A stretch of 35,007 nucleotides of DNA from DASTQL01 sp035761805 (GCA_035761805.1 DASTQL010000183.1:1-35007), one strand, 5' to 3'; counted from the first letter of the stretch, positions 8,471 to 16,319 are shown. A program made the numbers and translations. The notes: a model not told the origin generated them from the letters alone.

Positions 8471-9185
8471 GTGGCGAGGCGGTAGCGTCCGGGCGTGTCA
8501 GCCACCGGGCTGGCTGCGGAAGCCGCCGCACCCGCCCACCCCTGGCTCGCGACGGGACTGGTTGCGCCGGTGGGTGGAGGCGGCGGGGCGGGAGATCCAC
8601 CGGCTGGCGGCGCATGCCCACGAGGCGCAGGTCCGGACCGCGTACCCGCCCGACGTCCTCGCCGTGGTGCTCGACCTCTGGGAGCACCGTCAGGCGTGGT
8701 TGAGCGCCCTGGACACCCTGCCGCACGGACTCGTCCACCAGGACGCCTTCCGCCGCAACCTCGTCGACCGTGCGGGACGCACCGTGGCGCTCGACTGGGC
8801 CTTCGTCGGACCGGCCCCTGTCGGGGCCGAGGCGGCACCGCTCGTCGTCGCCTCGGTGGCCTTCGGCGAGTGGCCGCTCGAGCGCTGGCGGGAGCTCGGC
8901 CACGCGGTGCGCGAGGGTTACCTCGCCGGTCTCCGCGAGGGCGGCTGGTCCGGGGACGCCCGCCTCGCGGCGCTGGGGTACACGGCCTCGGCCGTCCTGC
9001 GCTACCCAGTTGGCACTGCGCGACTGATCGTGCCGTACGCCCTGGGCGAGTCCGACCCGGCCGTGATCGAGCGGGTGCTCCAGGTGCCACTCGCCGAGGC
9101 CCTCCGGCGCTGGGGCGAGGTCGGGCGCATCGGGATCGAGCTCCACGCGGAGGCCGAACGCTTGGTCGGCCCGGGTCCGGGGTAG
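8451..9185 (+). pseudogene. Truncated APH-family phosphotransferase (C-lobe only), probable remnant
   Basis: The frame encodes the C-terminal lobe of an aminoglycoside-phosphotransferase-like kinase. The catalytic Brenner motif is visible (GLVHQDAFRRN), as is the metal-binding Asp in ALDWAFVG. The ATP-binding N-lobe is missing: the frame can start only at GTG 8451 or 8463, about 50-60 bp after the transporter stop, and residues before DWLRRWV are low-complexity Pro/Arg-rich. A leaderless-type start at 8495 lies in another frame and encodes a plausible N-terminus (SATGLAAEAAAPAHPWLATG), so an internal deletion with frame loss is the simplest reading. A short functional protein cannot be excluded because the C-lobe frame is still open with good codon usage. 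The substrate is unknown. Confidence 0.6.
8483..8488 (+). promoter_or_regulatory. Possible -10 element before the phosphotransferase remnant
   Basis: TAGCGT ends 6 nt before a GTG at 8495, the same spacing as other leaderless starts in this window. That GTG opens a frame different from the one encoding the kinase-like C-lobe, which is why the downstream gene is suspected to be broken. Confidence 0.35.
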
Positions 9186-9229
9186 ACAGGCTTGCGGTAC
9201 GGGTTGTGCCACGCACCAGGGAGGTCCAC

Positions 9230-10429
9230 GTGGACGCCGTCGACGACGCCGCTACCGCCACCGGCGACGTGCTCACCGAGCGCCAGCAGGAGCTGCGGCG
9301 CGTACTGGAGGGGATCATCGGCGTCCCCTTCACCGAGGGCAACGCGCTGCGTGTCCTGCGCAACGGGGACGAGATCTTCCCCGCCATGCTCGACGCCATC
9401 CGGGGCGCGGAGCACACCGTCGACCTGATGACGTACGTGTACTGGAAGGGCGACGTCGCCCACGATTTCGCCAAGGCGCTCTCCGACCGGGCCCGGGCCG
9501 GGTGCCGGGTCCGCCTCCTCCTCGACGCCATCGGGGGGTTCCAGATCGAGAAGGGTCTGGTCGACGCGATGGACCGGGCCGGGGTCCAGGTCGAGTGGTT
9601 CCGCCGGCCGTTCGTCAAGTCCCCCTTCAAGCACAACCACCGTTGCCACCGCAAGGTCCTCGTCGTCGACGAGTCGGTCGCCTTCACCGGTGGCGTGGGC
9701 ATCGCGGAGGAGTGGTGCGGCGACGCGCGCGACGAGTCCGAGTGGCGCGACACCCACGTCGAGGTCCGCGGACCGGCGATCGACGGGCTGGCCGCCGCCT
9801 TCGCGCAGAACTGGGGAGAGACCGGTCGTCCCCTCCTGGGCGCCGCCGACCGCTTCCCCGGACACGAGCACGAGGGCCCATCGGTGTGCCAGGTGGTCCG
9901 CGGTTCGGCGCACATCGGCTGGGACGACATGCAGACGCTCTTCCACCTGGTGCTGCGAATGGCCGAGGAGCGTGTCCAGCTCCAGACGGCCTACTTCGCG
10001 CCCTCGCAGATCTTCATCGACGAGCTGTGCGACCTGCCGCGGCGCGGGGTCGAGGTCGACGTCCTGCTGCCCGGCCCGCACGCGGACAAGCGCGTCGCGC
10101 AGCTGGCCTCCGAGCAGGCGTACGCCCAGCTCACCGACTGCGGTGTCCGGGTGTGGAACTATCAGCCGACCATGCTCCACACCAAGGTCATGACCGTCGA
10201 CGGGGCGCTCGGCATGATCGGGTCGTCCAACTTCAACCGCCGCTCCATGGACCACGACGAGGAGGTCGCCCTCGTGGTCCTCGACACCGACGTGATCCGC
10301 ACCTTCGAGGAGCACTTCCGCAACGACCTGCGCCGCAGTGAGCGGATCGACCCGGCCCGCTGGGCGAACCGCTCCCGCCTGCAGCGACTGCAGGAGGCCG
10401 CCATGGCCCCGATCCGCCGCTACATGTAG
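9230..10429 (+). CDS. Phospholipase D/cardiolipin synthase-like protein
   Basis: A 399-residue member of the phospholipase D superfamily with two HKD motifs: His140-Lys142-Asp147 (HRKVLVVD, followed by FTGG) and His317-Lys319-Asp324 (HTKVMTVD, followed by GSSNFNRRS). Two HKD half-sites build one active site that transfers phosphatidyl groups. Cardiolipin synthase or a related transphosphatidylase is the best guess, supported by VDLMTYVYWKGDVAHDFAKAL and by the neighbouring acyltransferase. Unlike classical Cls it has no N-terminal transmembrane hairpin. GTG 9230 is chosen over upstream in-frame codons because AGGGAGG ends 5 nt before it. The frame is open back to 8495, but that part overlaps the phosphotransferase remnant and has no similarity to the family. 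Confidence 0.88.
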   Translation: MDAVDDAATATGDVLTERQQELRRVLEGIIGVPFTEGNALRVLRNGDEIFPAMLDAIRGAEHTVDLMTYVYWKGDVAHDFAKALSDRARAGCRVRLLLDAIGGFQIEKGLVDAMDRAGVQVEWFRRPFVKSPFKHNHRCHRKVLVVDESVAFTGGVGIAEEWCGDARDESEWRDTHVEVRGPAIDGLAAAFAQNWGETGRPLLGAADRFPGHEHEGPSVCQVVRGSAHIGWDDMQTLFHLVLRMAEERVQLQTAYFAPSQIFIDELCDLPRRGVEVDVLLPGPHADKRVAQLASEQAYAQLTDCGVRVWNYQPTMLHTKVMTVDGALGMIGSSNFNRRSMDHDEEVALVVLDTDVIRTFEEHFRNDLRRSERIDPARWANRSRLQRLQEAAMAPIRRYM

Positions 10430-10437
10430 CCCGACGG

Positions 10438-10466
10438 GTGACCACCCCGCTGCCGAGCACTACGGT
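10438..10466 (+). promoter_or_regulatory. Promoter for leaderless plsC-like gene
   Basis: GTGACC (10438-10443) as -35, a 17-bp spacer and TACGGT (10461-10466) as -10. The -10 ends 6 nt before the GTG at 10473, so transcription would begin at or next to the start codon. Confidence 0.55.
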
Positions 10467-10472
10467 CGGGGG

Positions 10473-11228
10473 GTGGCCGAGCTGGTGTACCCCCCGGTGA
10501 TCGTCGCCGCCAAGACGATGTTCCGCCTCCTCGACCTGCGCTTCGACATGGCCGGTACCGAGCACGTCCCCCGTACGGGTGGAGTGGTGCTGGCCTGCAA
10601 CCACGTCAGCTACCTCGACTTCATCTTCGCGGGGTTCGCCGTCCAGCCGGCCGGGCGGCTGGTGCGGTTCATGGCCAAGGACGCCGTGTTCAAGCACAAG
10701 GTCTCCGGTCCGCTCATGCGTGGTATGCACCACATCCCGGTCGACCGCTCGGCCGGAGCCTCCTCGTACGCGGAGGCGCTGCGAGCCCTGCGCAGCGGGG
10801 AGATCGTCGGCGTCTTCCCCGAGGCGACGATCAGCCGCTCCTTCCGGCTCAAGGAGTTCAAGAGCGGGGCGGCTCGCATGTCGATGGCGACGGGGACACC
10901 GCTCCTCCCGGTCGTGGTGTGGGGCGGCCAGCGGCTGATGACCAAGGGCCGTCCGCGCAACCTGCGTACTCGCGGCCGGACCATCACGATCCGGGTCGGT
11001 GAGCCGCTGCGGCCCGGGCGGCGGGACGACGCCGACGCGGTCACCGCCGAGCTGCGGGCGCGGATGGCGGTGGGGCTCGACCTGGCGATCGCCGTCCACC
11101 CGGACCGGCCGGACGGTCCCGACGACCGGTGGTGGCTGCCCCGCGACATCGGCGGCACCGCGCCCACGCCGGAGGAGGCCGCCGCCATGGACGCGGCGGA
11201 GAAGGAGCAGCGCCGGGCCGGCTCGTGA
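10473..11228 (+). CDS. plsC: 1-acyl-sn-glycerol-3-phosphate acyltransferase family protein
   Basis: A 251-residue PlsC-type acyltransferase acting in phosphatidic acid synthesis or a related glycerolipid or lipoglycan acylation. The catalytic HX4D motif is NHVSYLD (His44, Asp49). Downstream blocks are present: FMAKDAVF, the glycine-containing GMHHIPVDR, and FPEATISRS in place of the usual FPEGTRS. A C-terminal Ala/Glu-rich tail ends in a charged helix. The GTG at 10473 is preferred because the -10 element sits 6 nt upstream and the protein then starts just before its first amphipathic helix. An ORF starting at 10338 would overlap the preceding phospholipase D-like gene. The exact acyl acceptor is unknown. 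Confidence 0.88.
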   Translation: MAELVYPPVIVAAKTMFRLLDLRFDMAGTEHVPRTGGVVLACNHVSYLDFIFAGFAVQPAGRLVRFMAKDAVFKHKVSGPLMRGMHHIPVDRSAGASSYAEALRALRSGEIVGVFPEATISRSFRLKEFKSGAARMSMATGTPLLPVVVWGGQRLMTKGRPRNLRTRGRTITIRVGEPLRPGRRDDADAVTAELRARMAVGLDLAIAVHPDRPDGPDDRWWLPRDIGGTAPTPEEAAAMDAAEKEQRRAGS

Positions 11229-11243
11229 GCGGCGTGCGGCAGT

Positions 11244-11267
11244 GCGGCGGCGCCACCGACCCGCCGC
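11244..11267 (+). terminator. Possible hairpin terminator after plsC-like gene
   Basis: GCGGCGG (11244-11250) pairs with CCGCCGC (11261-11267) across a 10-nt loop, 15 nt after the stop codon. The pairing is only 7 bp and the local sequence is GC-repetitive, so support is moderate. Confidence 0.35.
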
Positions 11268-11306
11268 CGTGTCGTCGTCGCGGCGGTGCCTCACATCCGC
11301 TCGGGT

Positions 11307-11312
11307 TACCGT
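11307..11312 (+). promoter_or_regulatory. -10 element for leaderless kinase gene
   Basis: TACCGT ends 6 nt before the GTG at 11319 and no Shine-Dalgarno sequence is present. No convincing -35 was found. Confidence 0.45.
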
Positions 11313-11318
11313 CTACCG

Positions 11319-13139
11319 GTGGACCAGCCGACCGCCCCTCCCCAGCTGCTGGGGTCCTACCGCCTCGTCGAGCCGCTCGGCGAGGGCGGGATGGGCTTGG
11401 TCCACCTCGCGTACGGGAGTGACGGCCGGCTCGTCGCGGTCAAGGTCCTGCGACCCTGGCTGGTCGGGGGCCGGGACGGGCGCGCACGCTTCGAGCGCGA
11501 GGTGGCGGCCCTCCGGCGGGTGCGCGGTCCGCGGGTGGCGGAGGTCCTCGACGCCGACGTGACCGCGGACCCGCCGTACGTGGTGACCCGGTACGTCCGG
11601 GGGCCGTCACTCGACCGGGTCGTCGCCGACCACGGACCCCTCCGGGGGCCCGCGCTGATGCGGGTGGCGGTGGGGCTCGCCGAGGCCCTGGAGACGGTGC
11701 ACGCCGCCGGAGTGGTCCACCGCGACGTCAAGCCCGGCAACGTGCTCATCGCGGACGGCGGCCCGGTGCTCATCGACTTCGGCCTGGCACACGCGCTCGG
11801 CGACAGCCGACTCACGGCGACCGGCTTGGTCATCGGCACGCCCGGCTACCTGGCGCCCGAGACGGTGCTGGGGCGCGACCCGGTCCCGGGCACCGACGTC
11901 CACGGGTGGGCGGGCACCGTCGTCTTCGCGGCGACGGGCCGTGCGCCGTACGGGTCGGGCCACGAGGCCGTCGTCCTGGACCGCATCCGCCGTGGGGAGT
12001 ACGACCTGGCGGGCGTCGAGCCGGACCTCGCCGACCTGCTGCGCTACGCGCTGGCCGGCGATCCGGTCGAGCGGCCAACGGTGCGGCAGCTGAGCAGGGC
12101 GTTGCGGGCCGTCGGTGGACCGGCCACGGACCCGGCGGCACCGGCCGCCGGCGCTGCCCTGGCGGCGGCGGCGGCGTCGACCGGCTGGACGGCACCCGCC
12201 GCGGCCACGGCCGCCCTCGGCCCGGCCGTGCCACCGACCCGCGTGGACCTGCCGCCCGTCCCGCCGGCCGCACGGGCCCCGCACGCGGCAGGGCCACCTG
12301 CGGCGACTCCTCCCGCGGCGGGCGCCGCCCCCGCCGTCTACGCCGGTCCCTCGGCGGGCGCCGCTCCCGCTGTCTACGCCACTCCTCGCTCGGCGGGCCC
12401 GTCCGCGCCGCCGCCGAACGTCGTACCGCCCGCGAGCTCGCCGCCGGTCGCCCCACGACTGCAGCGGCCTGCGCCTGCGACGCCCGACCCGCCCGCCGTC
12501 TCACCCCGGCCGGCGTCGGCCGGACCGGCTCCGTCCCGGCCCGCGCCCGTCGTCGCCCCGCTGGCGCCGCCGGTGACCAGCCTGGTCGGTCGCGCGCTGC
12601 TCGCAGCCGTCGCGATGCTCCTGGTCGCCATCGGCGTCGCCGCCCCGTACATCGGTTCCGCCGTCCTGCTCGGCACCCTCACCATCGCCCGGACCGCGTG
12701 GCGGGTCCGGCGACGCCTGTACGAGCGCCAGCTGGCCCGCGGGCCGCAGCGCTCCGACGGGGTGCTGGCAGCGATCGGCGCGCCGTGGCACCTGGTGACG
12801 ACGGCGTTCCCGTCACTGGTCCAGACCGCTGTCGTCGTGGCGGCCGGTGCGCTCGTCGGGATCGCGGCCCTCGGCGCCGGCGCCGTGGGCCCGCGGGTCC
12901 CGTACGTGCTGGGCGGGGCGTTCGCGGTCCTGCTGGCCTGGTTCGGCCCCGGTGCGGCCAGGGTCCGCCGCGGGGGACGCGTCCTCGTCGCCGCGGTGAC
13001 CCGTGACCCGCGGGCCGGCTGGGTGGTCGCCGTCCTCGTCGCCTTGGCCGCCTGGGCGCTGGGCCTGTGGTGGGAGAGCTACGGGACGAACTGGTGGCCC
13101 GGGTCGCCGCCGGAGCTCCAGTTCCCGACCTGGCTCTGA
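11319..13139 (+). CDS. Serine/threonine protein kinase with multi-pass membrane C-terminus
   Basis: A 606-residue Hanks-type kinase. Residues about 14-265 form a complete kinase domain: glycine loop GEGGMG, Lys42 in VAVKVL, catalytic loop HRDVKPGN (Asp136), metal-binding DFG (Asp153) and GYLAPE. About 270-425 is a Pro/Ala-rich linker with a repeated short unit (AGAAPAVYA, then the same unit again). The C-terminal 180 residues contain about five hydrophobic segments and a short exterior tail rich in Trp and Pro. There are no PASTA repeats or other extracellular sensor. The gene lies just upstream of the phoU-like/pit pair but a separate promoter is likely for them. GTG 11319 is chosen on the -10 position; an upstream in-frame GTG at 11286 lacks support. 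Its targets are unknown. Confidence 0.9.
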   Translation: MDQPTAPPQLLGSYRLVEPLGEGGMGLVHLAYGSDGRLVAVKVLRPWLVGGRDGRARFEREVAALRRVRGPRVAEVLDADVTADPPYVVTRYVRGPSLDRVVADHGPLRGPALMRVAVGLAEALETVHAAGVVHRDVKPGNVLIADGGPVLIDFGLAHALGDSRLTATGLVIGTPGYLAPETVLGRDPVPGTDVHGWAGTVVFAATGRAPYGSGHEAVVLDRIRRGEYDLAGVEPDLADLLRYALAGDPVERPTVRQLSRALRAVGGPATDPAAPAAGAALAAAAASTGWTAPAAATAALGPAVPPTRVDLPPVPPAARAPHAAGPPAATPPAAGAAPAVYAGPSAGAAPAVYATPRSAGPSAPPPNVVPPASSPPVAPRLQRPAPATPDPPAVSPRPASAGPAPSRPAPVVAPLAPPVTSLVGRALLAAVAMLLVAIGVAAPYIGSAVLLGTLTIARTAWRVRRRLYERQLARGPQRSDGVLAAIGAPWHLVTTAFPSLVQTAVVVAAGALVGIAALGAGAVGPRVPYVLGGAFAVLLAWFGPGAARVRRGGRVLVAAVTRDPRAGWVVAVLVALAAWALGLWWESYGTNWWPGSPPELQFPTWL

Positions 13140-13208
13140 GGGTCGATCCGTCAGCAGGCCGACTGGCTCTGGTGTGGTCCGGCCGCTCACGTCACGCTGG
13201 GTTCGACC

Positions 13209-13214
13209 TAGCAT
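13209..13214 (+). promoter_or_regulatory. Possible -10 element for phoU-like/pit operon
   Basis: TAGCAT fits TAnnnT and lies about 35 nt before the GTG at 13250, leaving room for a short leader that includes the GGAG site. No clear -35 and no clear PHO box were seen in the 110-bp gap. Confidence 0.35.
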
Positions 13215-13249
13215 GCCAGCGTTCGCCAGATCCTCACCCCGGAGTCGTC

Positions 13250-13867
13250 GTGCGCCTGCGCTTCACCCCCGTGGACACCGCGTTCTTCGATCTGTTCACT
13301 GCCTCGGCCGAGAACATCCGCGAGGGGGTGCGGTTGCTGGCCGAGGCCCTCCCCGAGACGGCAGACCGGGCGGCCTACGCGACCAAGCTCCGCGACATCG
13401 AGCACCTGGGCGACGAAGCGACCCACGAGATCATCAAGCGCGTGAACTCGACGTTCGTCACGCCGCTCGACCGGGAGGACATCTACGGCCTGGCCTCGGG
13501 GCTGGACGACGTGATGGACGACGTCGAGGCGGCCGTGGACCTGATGGTGCTCTACCGGGTCGGCGCGTTGCCCTCGGAGGTCGAGGCGTTGGTCGACGTG
13601 CTGTCCCGCTGCGCCGACCTCACGGTGGCCGCGATGCCACGCCTGCGCACCATGGGTGATCTGCACGACTACTGGATCGAGGTCAACCGGCTCGAGAACG
13701 AGGCGGACCGGGTCTACCGCAGGCTGCTCGCGCGGATCTTCTCCGGCGAGTTCGACGCCCTCACCGTCCACAAGCTCAAGGACGTCGTCGACGTCTTGGA
13801 AGCCGCGGTGGACGGCTTCGAGCGCGTCGCGAACACCATCGAACAGATCGCGATCAAGGAATCCTGA
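13250..13867 (+). CDS. DUF47 (PhoU-like) phosphate transport accessory protein
   Basis: A 205-residue all-helical protein of the DUF47/PhoU-like family (FFDLFTASAENIREGVRLLAEAL, DEATHEIIKRVNSTFVTPLDREDIYGLASGLDDVMDDVEAAVDLM, ending LKDVVDVLEAAVDGFERVANTIEQI). Acidic E/DxxxD patterns are typical of the metal-binding PhoU bundle. Members are nearly always encoded next to Pit transporters and are thought to modulate them. Here the stop is 4 nt before the pit start, so co-transcription and translational coupling are expected. GTG 13250 has GGAG 5 nt upstream; an in-frame upstream GTG would run into the kinase gene and add unrelated sequence. Confidence 0.9.
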   Translation: MRLRFTPVDTAFFDLFTASAENIREGVRLLAEALPETADRAAYATKLRDIEHLGDEATHEIIKRVNSTFVTPLDREDIYGLASGLDDVMDDVEAAVDLMVLYRVGALPSEVEALVDVLSRCADLTVAAMPRLRTMGDLHDYWIEVNRLENEADRVYRRLLARIFSGEFDALTVHKLKDVVDVLEAAVDGFERVANTIEQIAIKES

Positions 13868-13871
13868 CCCT

Positions 13872-14867
13872 GTGGAGCTGGCGCTCATCGTCACGGTGAT
13901 CGTGGTCGCCCTGGCCTTCGACTACACCAACGGCTTCCACGACGCCGCCAACGCCATCGCCACGTCGGTCTCCACCCGGGCGCTCACGCCGCGCGCCGCG
14001 CTCGTCATGGCCGCCGTCATGAACCTGGTCGGCGCCTTTCTCGGTACGGGGGTGGCCGAGACCGTCGGGCGCGGGATCGTCGACCTCCCGGTGGCTCAAC
14101 ACAGCCTGGTGATCGTGCTGGCGGGTCTCGTCGGCGCCATCGCGTGGAACCTCACGACGTGGTGGCTGGGGCTGCCCTCGTCCTCGTCGCACGCGCTGAT
14201 CGGCGGGCTCGTGGGCGCCACCCTGTCATCGGCCGGCAGCGTCAAGTGGTCGGGCGTCGTCGAGAAGGTCGTCGTCCCGATGGTGCTCTCGCCGGTCGTC
14301 GGCTTCCTCCTCGCGTACGGGGTGATGCTCGCCATCCTGTGGGGGTTTCGGCGCGTCCGGCCGGGCCGGGTCAACCGGGGCTTCCGGATCGCGCAGACCT
14401 TCTCCGCGGGGGGCATGGCGCTGGGGCACGGCCTCCAGGATGCCCAGAAGACCATGGGCGTCATCACCCTGTCGTTGGTCGTGGCGGGGTACCAGAGCGA
14501 CTTCGAGGTCCAGTGGTGGGTCATCGTCCTGGCTGCCTCGGCGCTCGCCCTGGGGACGTACGCAGGCGGGTGGCGGATCATGCGGACGCTCGGTCGCCGG
14601 GTGGTGCACCTGGACCCGCCGAAGGGCTTCGCCGCCGAGTCCACCGCTGCGAGCGTGCTGTACACGACCGCGTTCGTCTTCGCCGCGCCGATCTCGACGA
14701 CTCAGACGATCACATCGGCGATCATGGGGGTCGGCTCGACGCGGCGCTTGTCGGCGGTCCGCTGGGGCGTCGCCGGCAACATCTTGTGGGCGTGGCTGCT
14801 GACCCTGCCCATGGCCGCCCTGGCCGCCAGCGCGGTGTACCAGCTCGCCCACCTGGTCTTGGAGTGA
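13872..14867 (+). CDS. pit: Inorganic phosphate transporter, PiT family
   Basis: A 331-residue inner-membrane phosphate (and arsenate) permease, normally cation- or proton-coupled and of lower affinity than Pst. Both halves carry the PiT signatures: FDYTNGFHDAANAIATSVSTRAL near the N-terminus and GGMALGHGLQDAQKTMGVITL in the second repeat, plus WWLGLPSSSSHALIGGLVGA and APISTTQTITSAIMGVG. About ten hydrophobic segments are visible. The GTG start lies 4 nt after the phoU-like gene, with AAGGA 11 nt upstream inside that gene. It is convergent with the arsenate reductase operon, 28 bp apart with a hairpin between. PiT proteins commonly admit arsenate, which may explain the neighbour. Confidence 0.93.
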   Translation: MELALIVTVIVVALAFDYTNGFHDAANAIATSVSTRALTPRAALVMAAVMNLVGAFLGTGVAETVGRGIVDLPVAQHSLVIVLAGLVGAIAWNLTTWWLGLPSSSSHALIGGLVGATLSSAGSVKWSGVVEKVVVPMVLSPVVGFLLAYGVMLAILWGFRRVRPGRVNRGFRIAQTFSAGGMALGHGLQDAQKTMGVITLSLVVAGYQSDFEVQWWVIVLAASALALGTYAGGWRIMRTLGRRVVHLDPPKGFAAESTAASVLYTTAFVFAAPISTTQTITSAIMGVGSTRRLSAVRWGVAGNILWAWLLTLPMAALAASAVYQLAHLVLE

Positions 14868-14869
14868 CG

Positions 14870-14893
14870 CGCCGGCGCTCGGTCGTGCCGGCG
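14870..14893. terminator. Bidirectional hairpin between pit and arsC
   Basis: CGCCGGC (14870-14876) and GCCGGCG (14887-14893) form a 7-bp stem with a 10-nt loop, filling almost the whole 28-bp gap between two convergent genes. Confidence 0.55.
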
Positions 14894-14895
14894 GG

Positions 14896-15552
14896 TCAGC
14901 CGCGGGCCGTGACGCCGAGCTCGCCGAGCAGCACCCGTACCCGTCGCTCGATGTCGTCGCGGATCGGCCGGACCGCCCCGACGTCCTGGCCCGCGGGATC
15001 GTCGAGCGTCCACTCCTCGTACCGTTTCCCGGGGAAGATCGGGCACGCGTCGCCGCAGCCCATGCTGATCACGACGTCGGCGGCGCGGACGACCTCGTCG
15101 GTCCACGGCTTGGGGAACTCCCCCGAGATGTCGATGCCGCGCTCACGCATGGCGTCCACGGCGGCCGGGTTCACCTCCGAACCCGGCTCGGACCCGCCGG
15201 ACCAGGCGACCGCGGCGTCTCCCGCGAGGTGCTGGAAGAAGCCCATGGCCATCTGGGACCGGCCGGCGTTGTGCACACACAGGAAGAGCACGGTGGGCAC
15301 CCCGTCGGATCGCTTGCCCTCGACCTTCGCGAGCGCCCGCAGGCGCTGCCGGGCGAAGCGCTCTGCCATCAGCGGGAGGAAGTTGGGGATGGACGCGCGC
15401 TCGGCGAACTGGTCGTAGCTGGTGTGCAGGAACCGCTCGATCGTCTCCTTGCCGAAGACGCCGTTGAACTCGGTCTGCAGCCGCCCGGCGGCCACGGACA
15501 GCGCCATGGTCTGCTCGAGACTGAGGCCGCTGCGCTGGTTGGTCTCGGTCAT
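14896..15552 (-). CDS. arsC: Arsenate reductase ArsC, LMW phosphatase type, with N-terminal helical domain
   Basis: A 218-residue protein. The first 80 residues are a helical domain of the kind found on actinobacterial ArsC proteins (a three-helix dimerisation domain). The rest is a low-molecular-weight-phosphatase fold with the P-loop CVHNAGRSQM (Cys92) and the late acid loop DDPAGQD. A second Cys pair (MGCGDACP) could join the catalytic cycle. The family reduces arsenate to arsenite; actinobacterial members with this P-loop use mycothiol and mycoredoxin, an inference here that fits the mshD gene in the window. Its ATG overlaps the stop of the upstream ArsR-ArsC gene in an ATGA, so the two are translationally coupled. 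No arsenite efflux gene follows. Confidence 0.88.
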   Translation of the reverse strand: MTETNQRSGLSLEQTMALSVAAGRLQTEFNGVFGKETIERFLHTSYDQFAERASIPNFLPLMAERFARQRLRALAKVEGKRSDGVPTVLFLCVHNAGRSQMAMGFFQHLAGDAAVAWSGGSEPGSEVNPAAVDAMRERGIDISGEFPKPWTDEVVRAADVVISMGCGDACPIFPGKRYEEWTLDDPAGQDVGAVRPIRDDIERRVRVLLGELGVTARG

Positions 15553-16232
15553 GCCGGTCGTTCCTCCTCGGGTGTCACCGCGGCGACCAGGCGGCCCACG
15601 CGGTGCTCGATGACCTCGAGCGCGTGCTCGAAGGCGGCGTCGGTCCCCACGCGGACAGGGTCGGGGACCGACCAGTGCACGTGTCCGGAGCCGCGGAGTC
15701 GCTCGTGGGCGTTGTCGCAGACGGCGACCACCAGGTCGTCCCCCCGCACGGTGTCGTCGACGTGCTGCGTGCCCCGGCCGACCAGTTCCAGGCCGTGGCG
15801 GCGAGCAGCGGCGACGGCGAGCGGGTGCACCCGCGCGGCGGGTTGGGTGCCCGCGGAGGCCACCGCGACACGGGAGCGGGTGGCCCAGGTGGCCGCCGCC
15901 AGCTGCGAGCGGGCGGAGTTGTGCGTGCACACGAACACGACGCGCGGTGCGACTCTCGTCGGGGCTGCCGTCAGGCCCTGGAGGGCGCCCGGGACGAGGC
16001 GCACGTAGGTCCGGCGCCGGTCCCCCTCCGAGCGGACACGTTCGACCACGCCGGCGACCTGGAGGGTGCGCAAGTGGTGGGCCAGCAGATTCGTGGGCAG
16101 GTCGAGGGCGTTGGCCAGCTCACCCGGGGACTGGTCGGAGAGCTGGAGACGGTCGACCACCGCCAGCCGAGCGGGGTCGCCCAGTGCTGCGTGCACCCGG
16201 GCCCGCTCGGCGATAGATCGCTCAGCACTCAT
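15549..16232 (-). CDS. ArsR-type regulator fused to LMW phosphatase/arsenate reductase domain
   Basis: A 227-residue two-domain protein. Residues about 8-82 are an ArsR/SmtB winged helix (HAALGDPARLAVVDRLQLSDQSPGELANAL, then LLAHHLRTLQVAGVVERVRSEGDRRRTYVRL). Residues about 96-220 are a low-molecular-weight phosphatase-like domain with P-loop CTHNSARSQ (Cys102). The HTH part contains no cysteine at all, so the usual ArsR metal-sensing Cys pair is absent; the only visible cysteines are Cys102 and one in VVAVCDN. Sensing may therefore run through the catalytic domain (inference). The gene heads a two-gene operon with arsC. A 15-bp palindrome covers its start codon, as expected for autorepression. 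Whether the phosphatase domain is an active arsenate reductase is unknown. Confidence 0.87.
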   Translation of the reverse strand: MSAERSIAERARVHAALGDPARLAVVDRLQLSDQSPGELANALDLPTNLLAHHLRTLQVAGVVERVRSEGDRRRTYVRLVPGALQGLTAAPTRVAPRVVFVCTHNSARSQLAAATWATRSRVAVASAGTQPAARVHPLAVAAARRHGLELVGRGTQHVDDTVRGDDLVVAVCDNAHERLRGSGHVHWSVPDPVRVGTDAAFEHALEVIEHRVGRLVAAVTPEEERPA

Positions 16233-16243
16233 TGAGTCAATGA
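16229..16243. promoter_or_regulatory. Palindromic candidate ArsR operator
   Basis: TCATTGAGTCAATGA is a perfect 7+1+7 palindrome overlapping the start codon of the ArsR-ArsC gene and the proposed -10. The TTGA/TCAA half-sites resemble ArsR/SmtB operators. It is also an island of AT-rich sequence in a very GC-rich region. Confidence 0.65.
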
Positions 16244-16269
16244 TGACTGAGCCACAGGCTCGCCGGCAA
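16240..16269 (-). promoter_or_regulatory. Candidate promoter of the ArsR-ArsC/arsC operon
   Basis: On the minus strand, TTGCCG (16269-16264) as -35, an 18-bp spacer and CATCAT (16245-16240) as -10, which ends 7 nt before the ATG at 16232. The transcript would be leaderless and the operator would cover the -10 and start site. Confidence 0.45.
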
Positions 16270-16272
16270 GTT

Positions 16273-16288
16273 CGGCCGATGACGGCCG
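16273..16288 (-). terminator. Possible small hairpin after pstB
   Basis: CGGCCG repeated as its own complement across a 4-nt ATGA loop, about 30 nt after the pstB stop. Only 6 bp, so weak; it also sits just upstream of the ars promoter. Confidence 0.3.
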
Positions 16289-16319
16289 CGACACCCTCAG
16301 CCGGCGGATTCGCGTGGGC

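Noticed and set aside
8495..9229. Long N-terminal extension of the phospholipase D-like protein
   Set aside because: Low-complexity sequence overlapping another gene's conserved frame; a strong ribosome site precedes GTG 9230.
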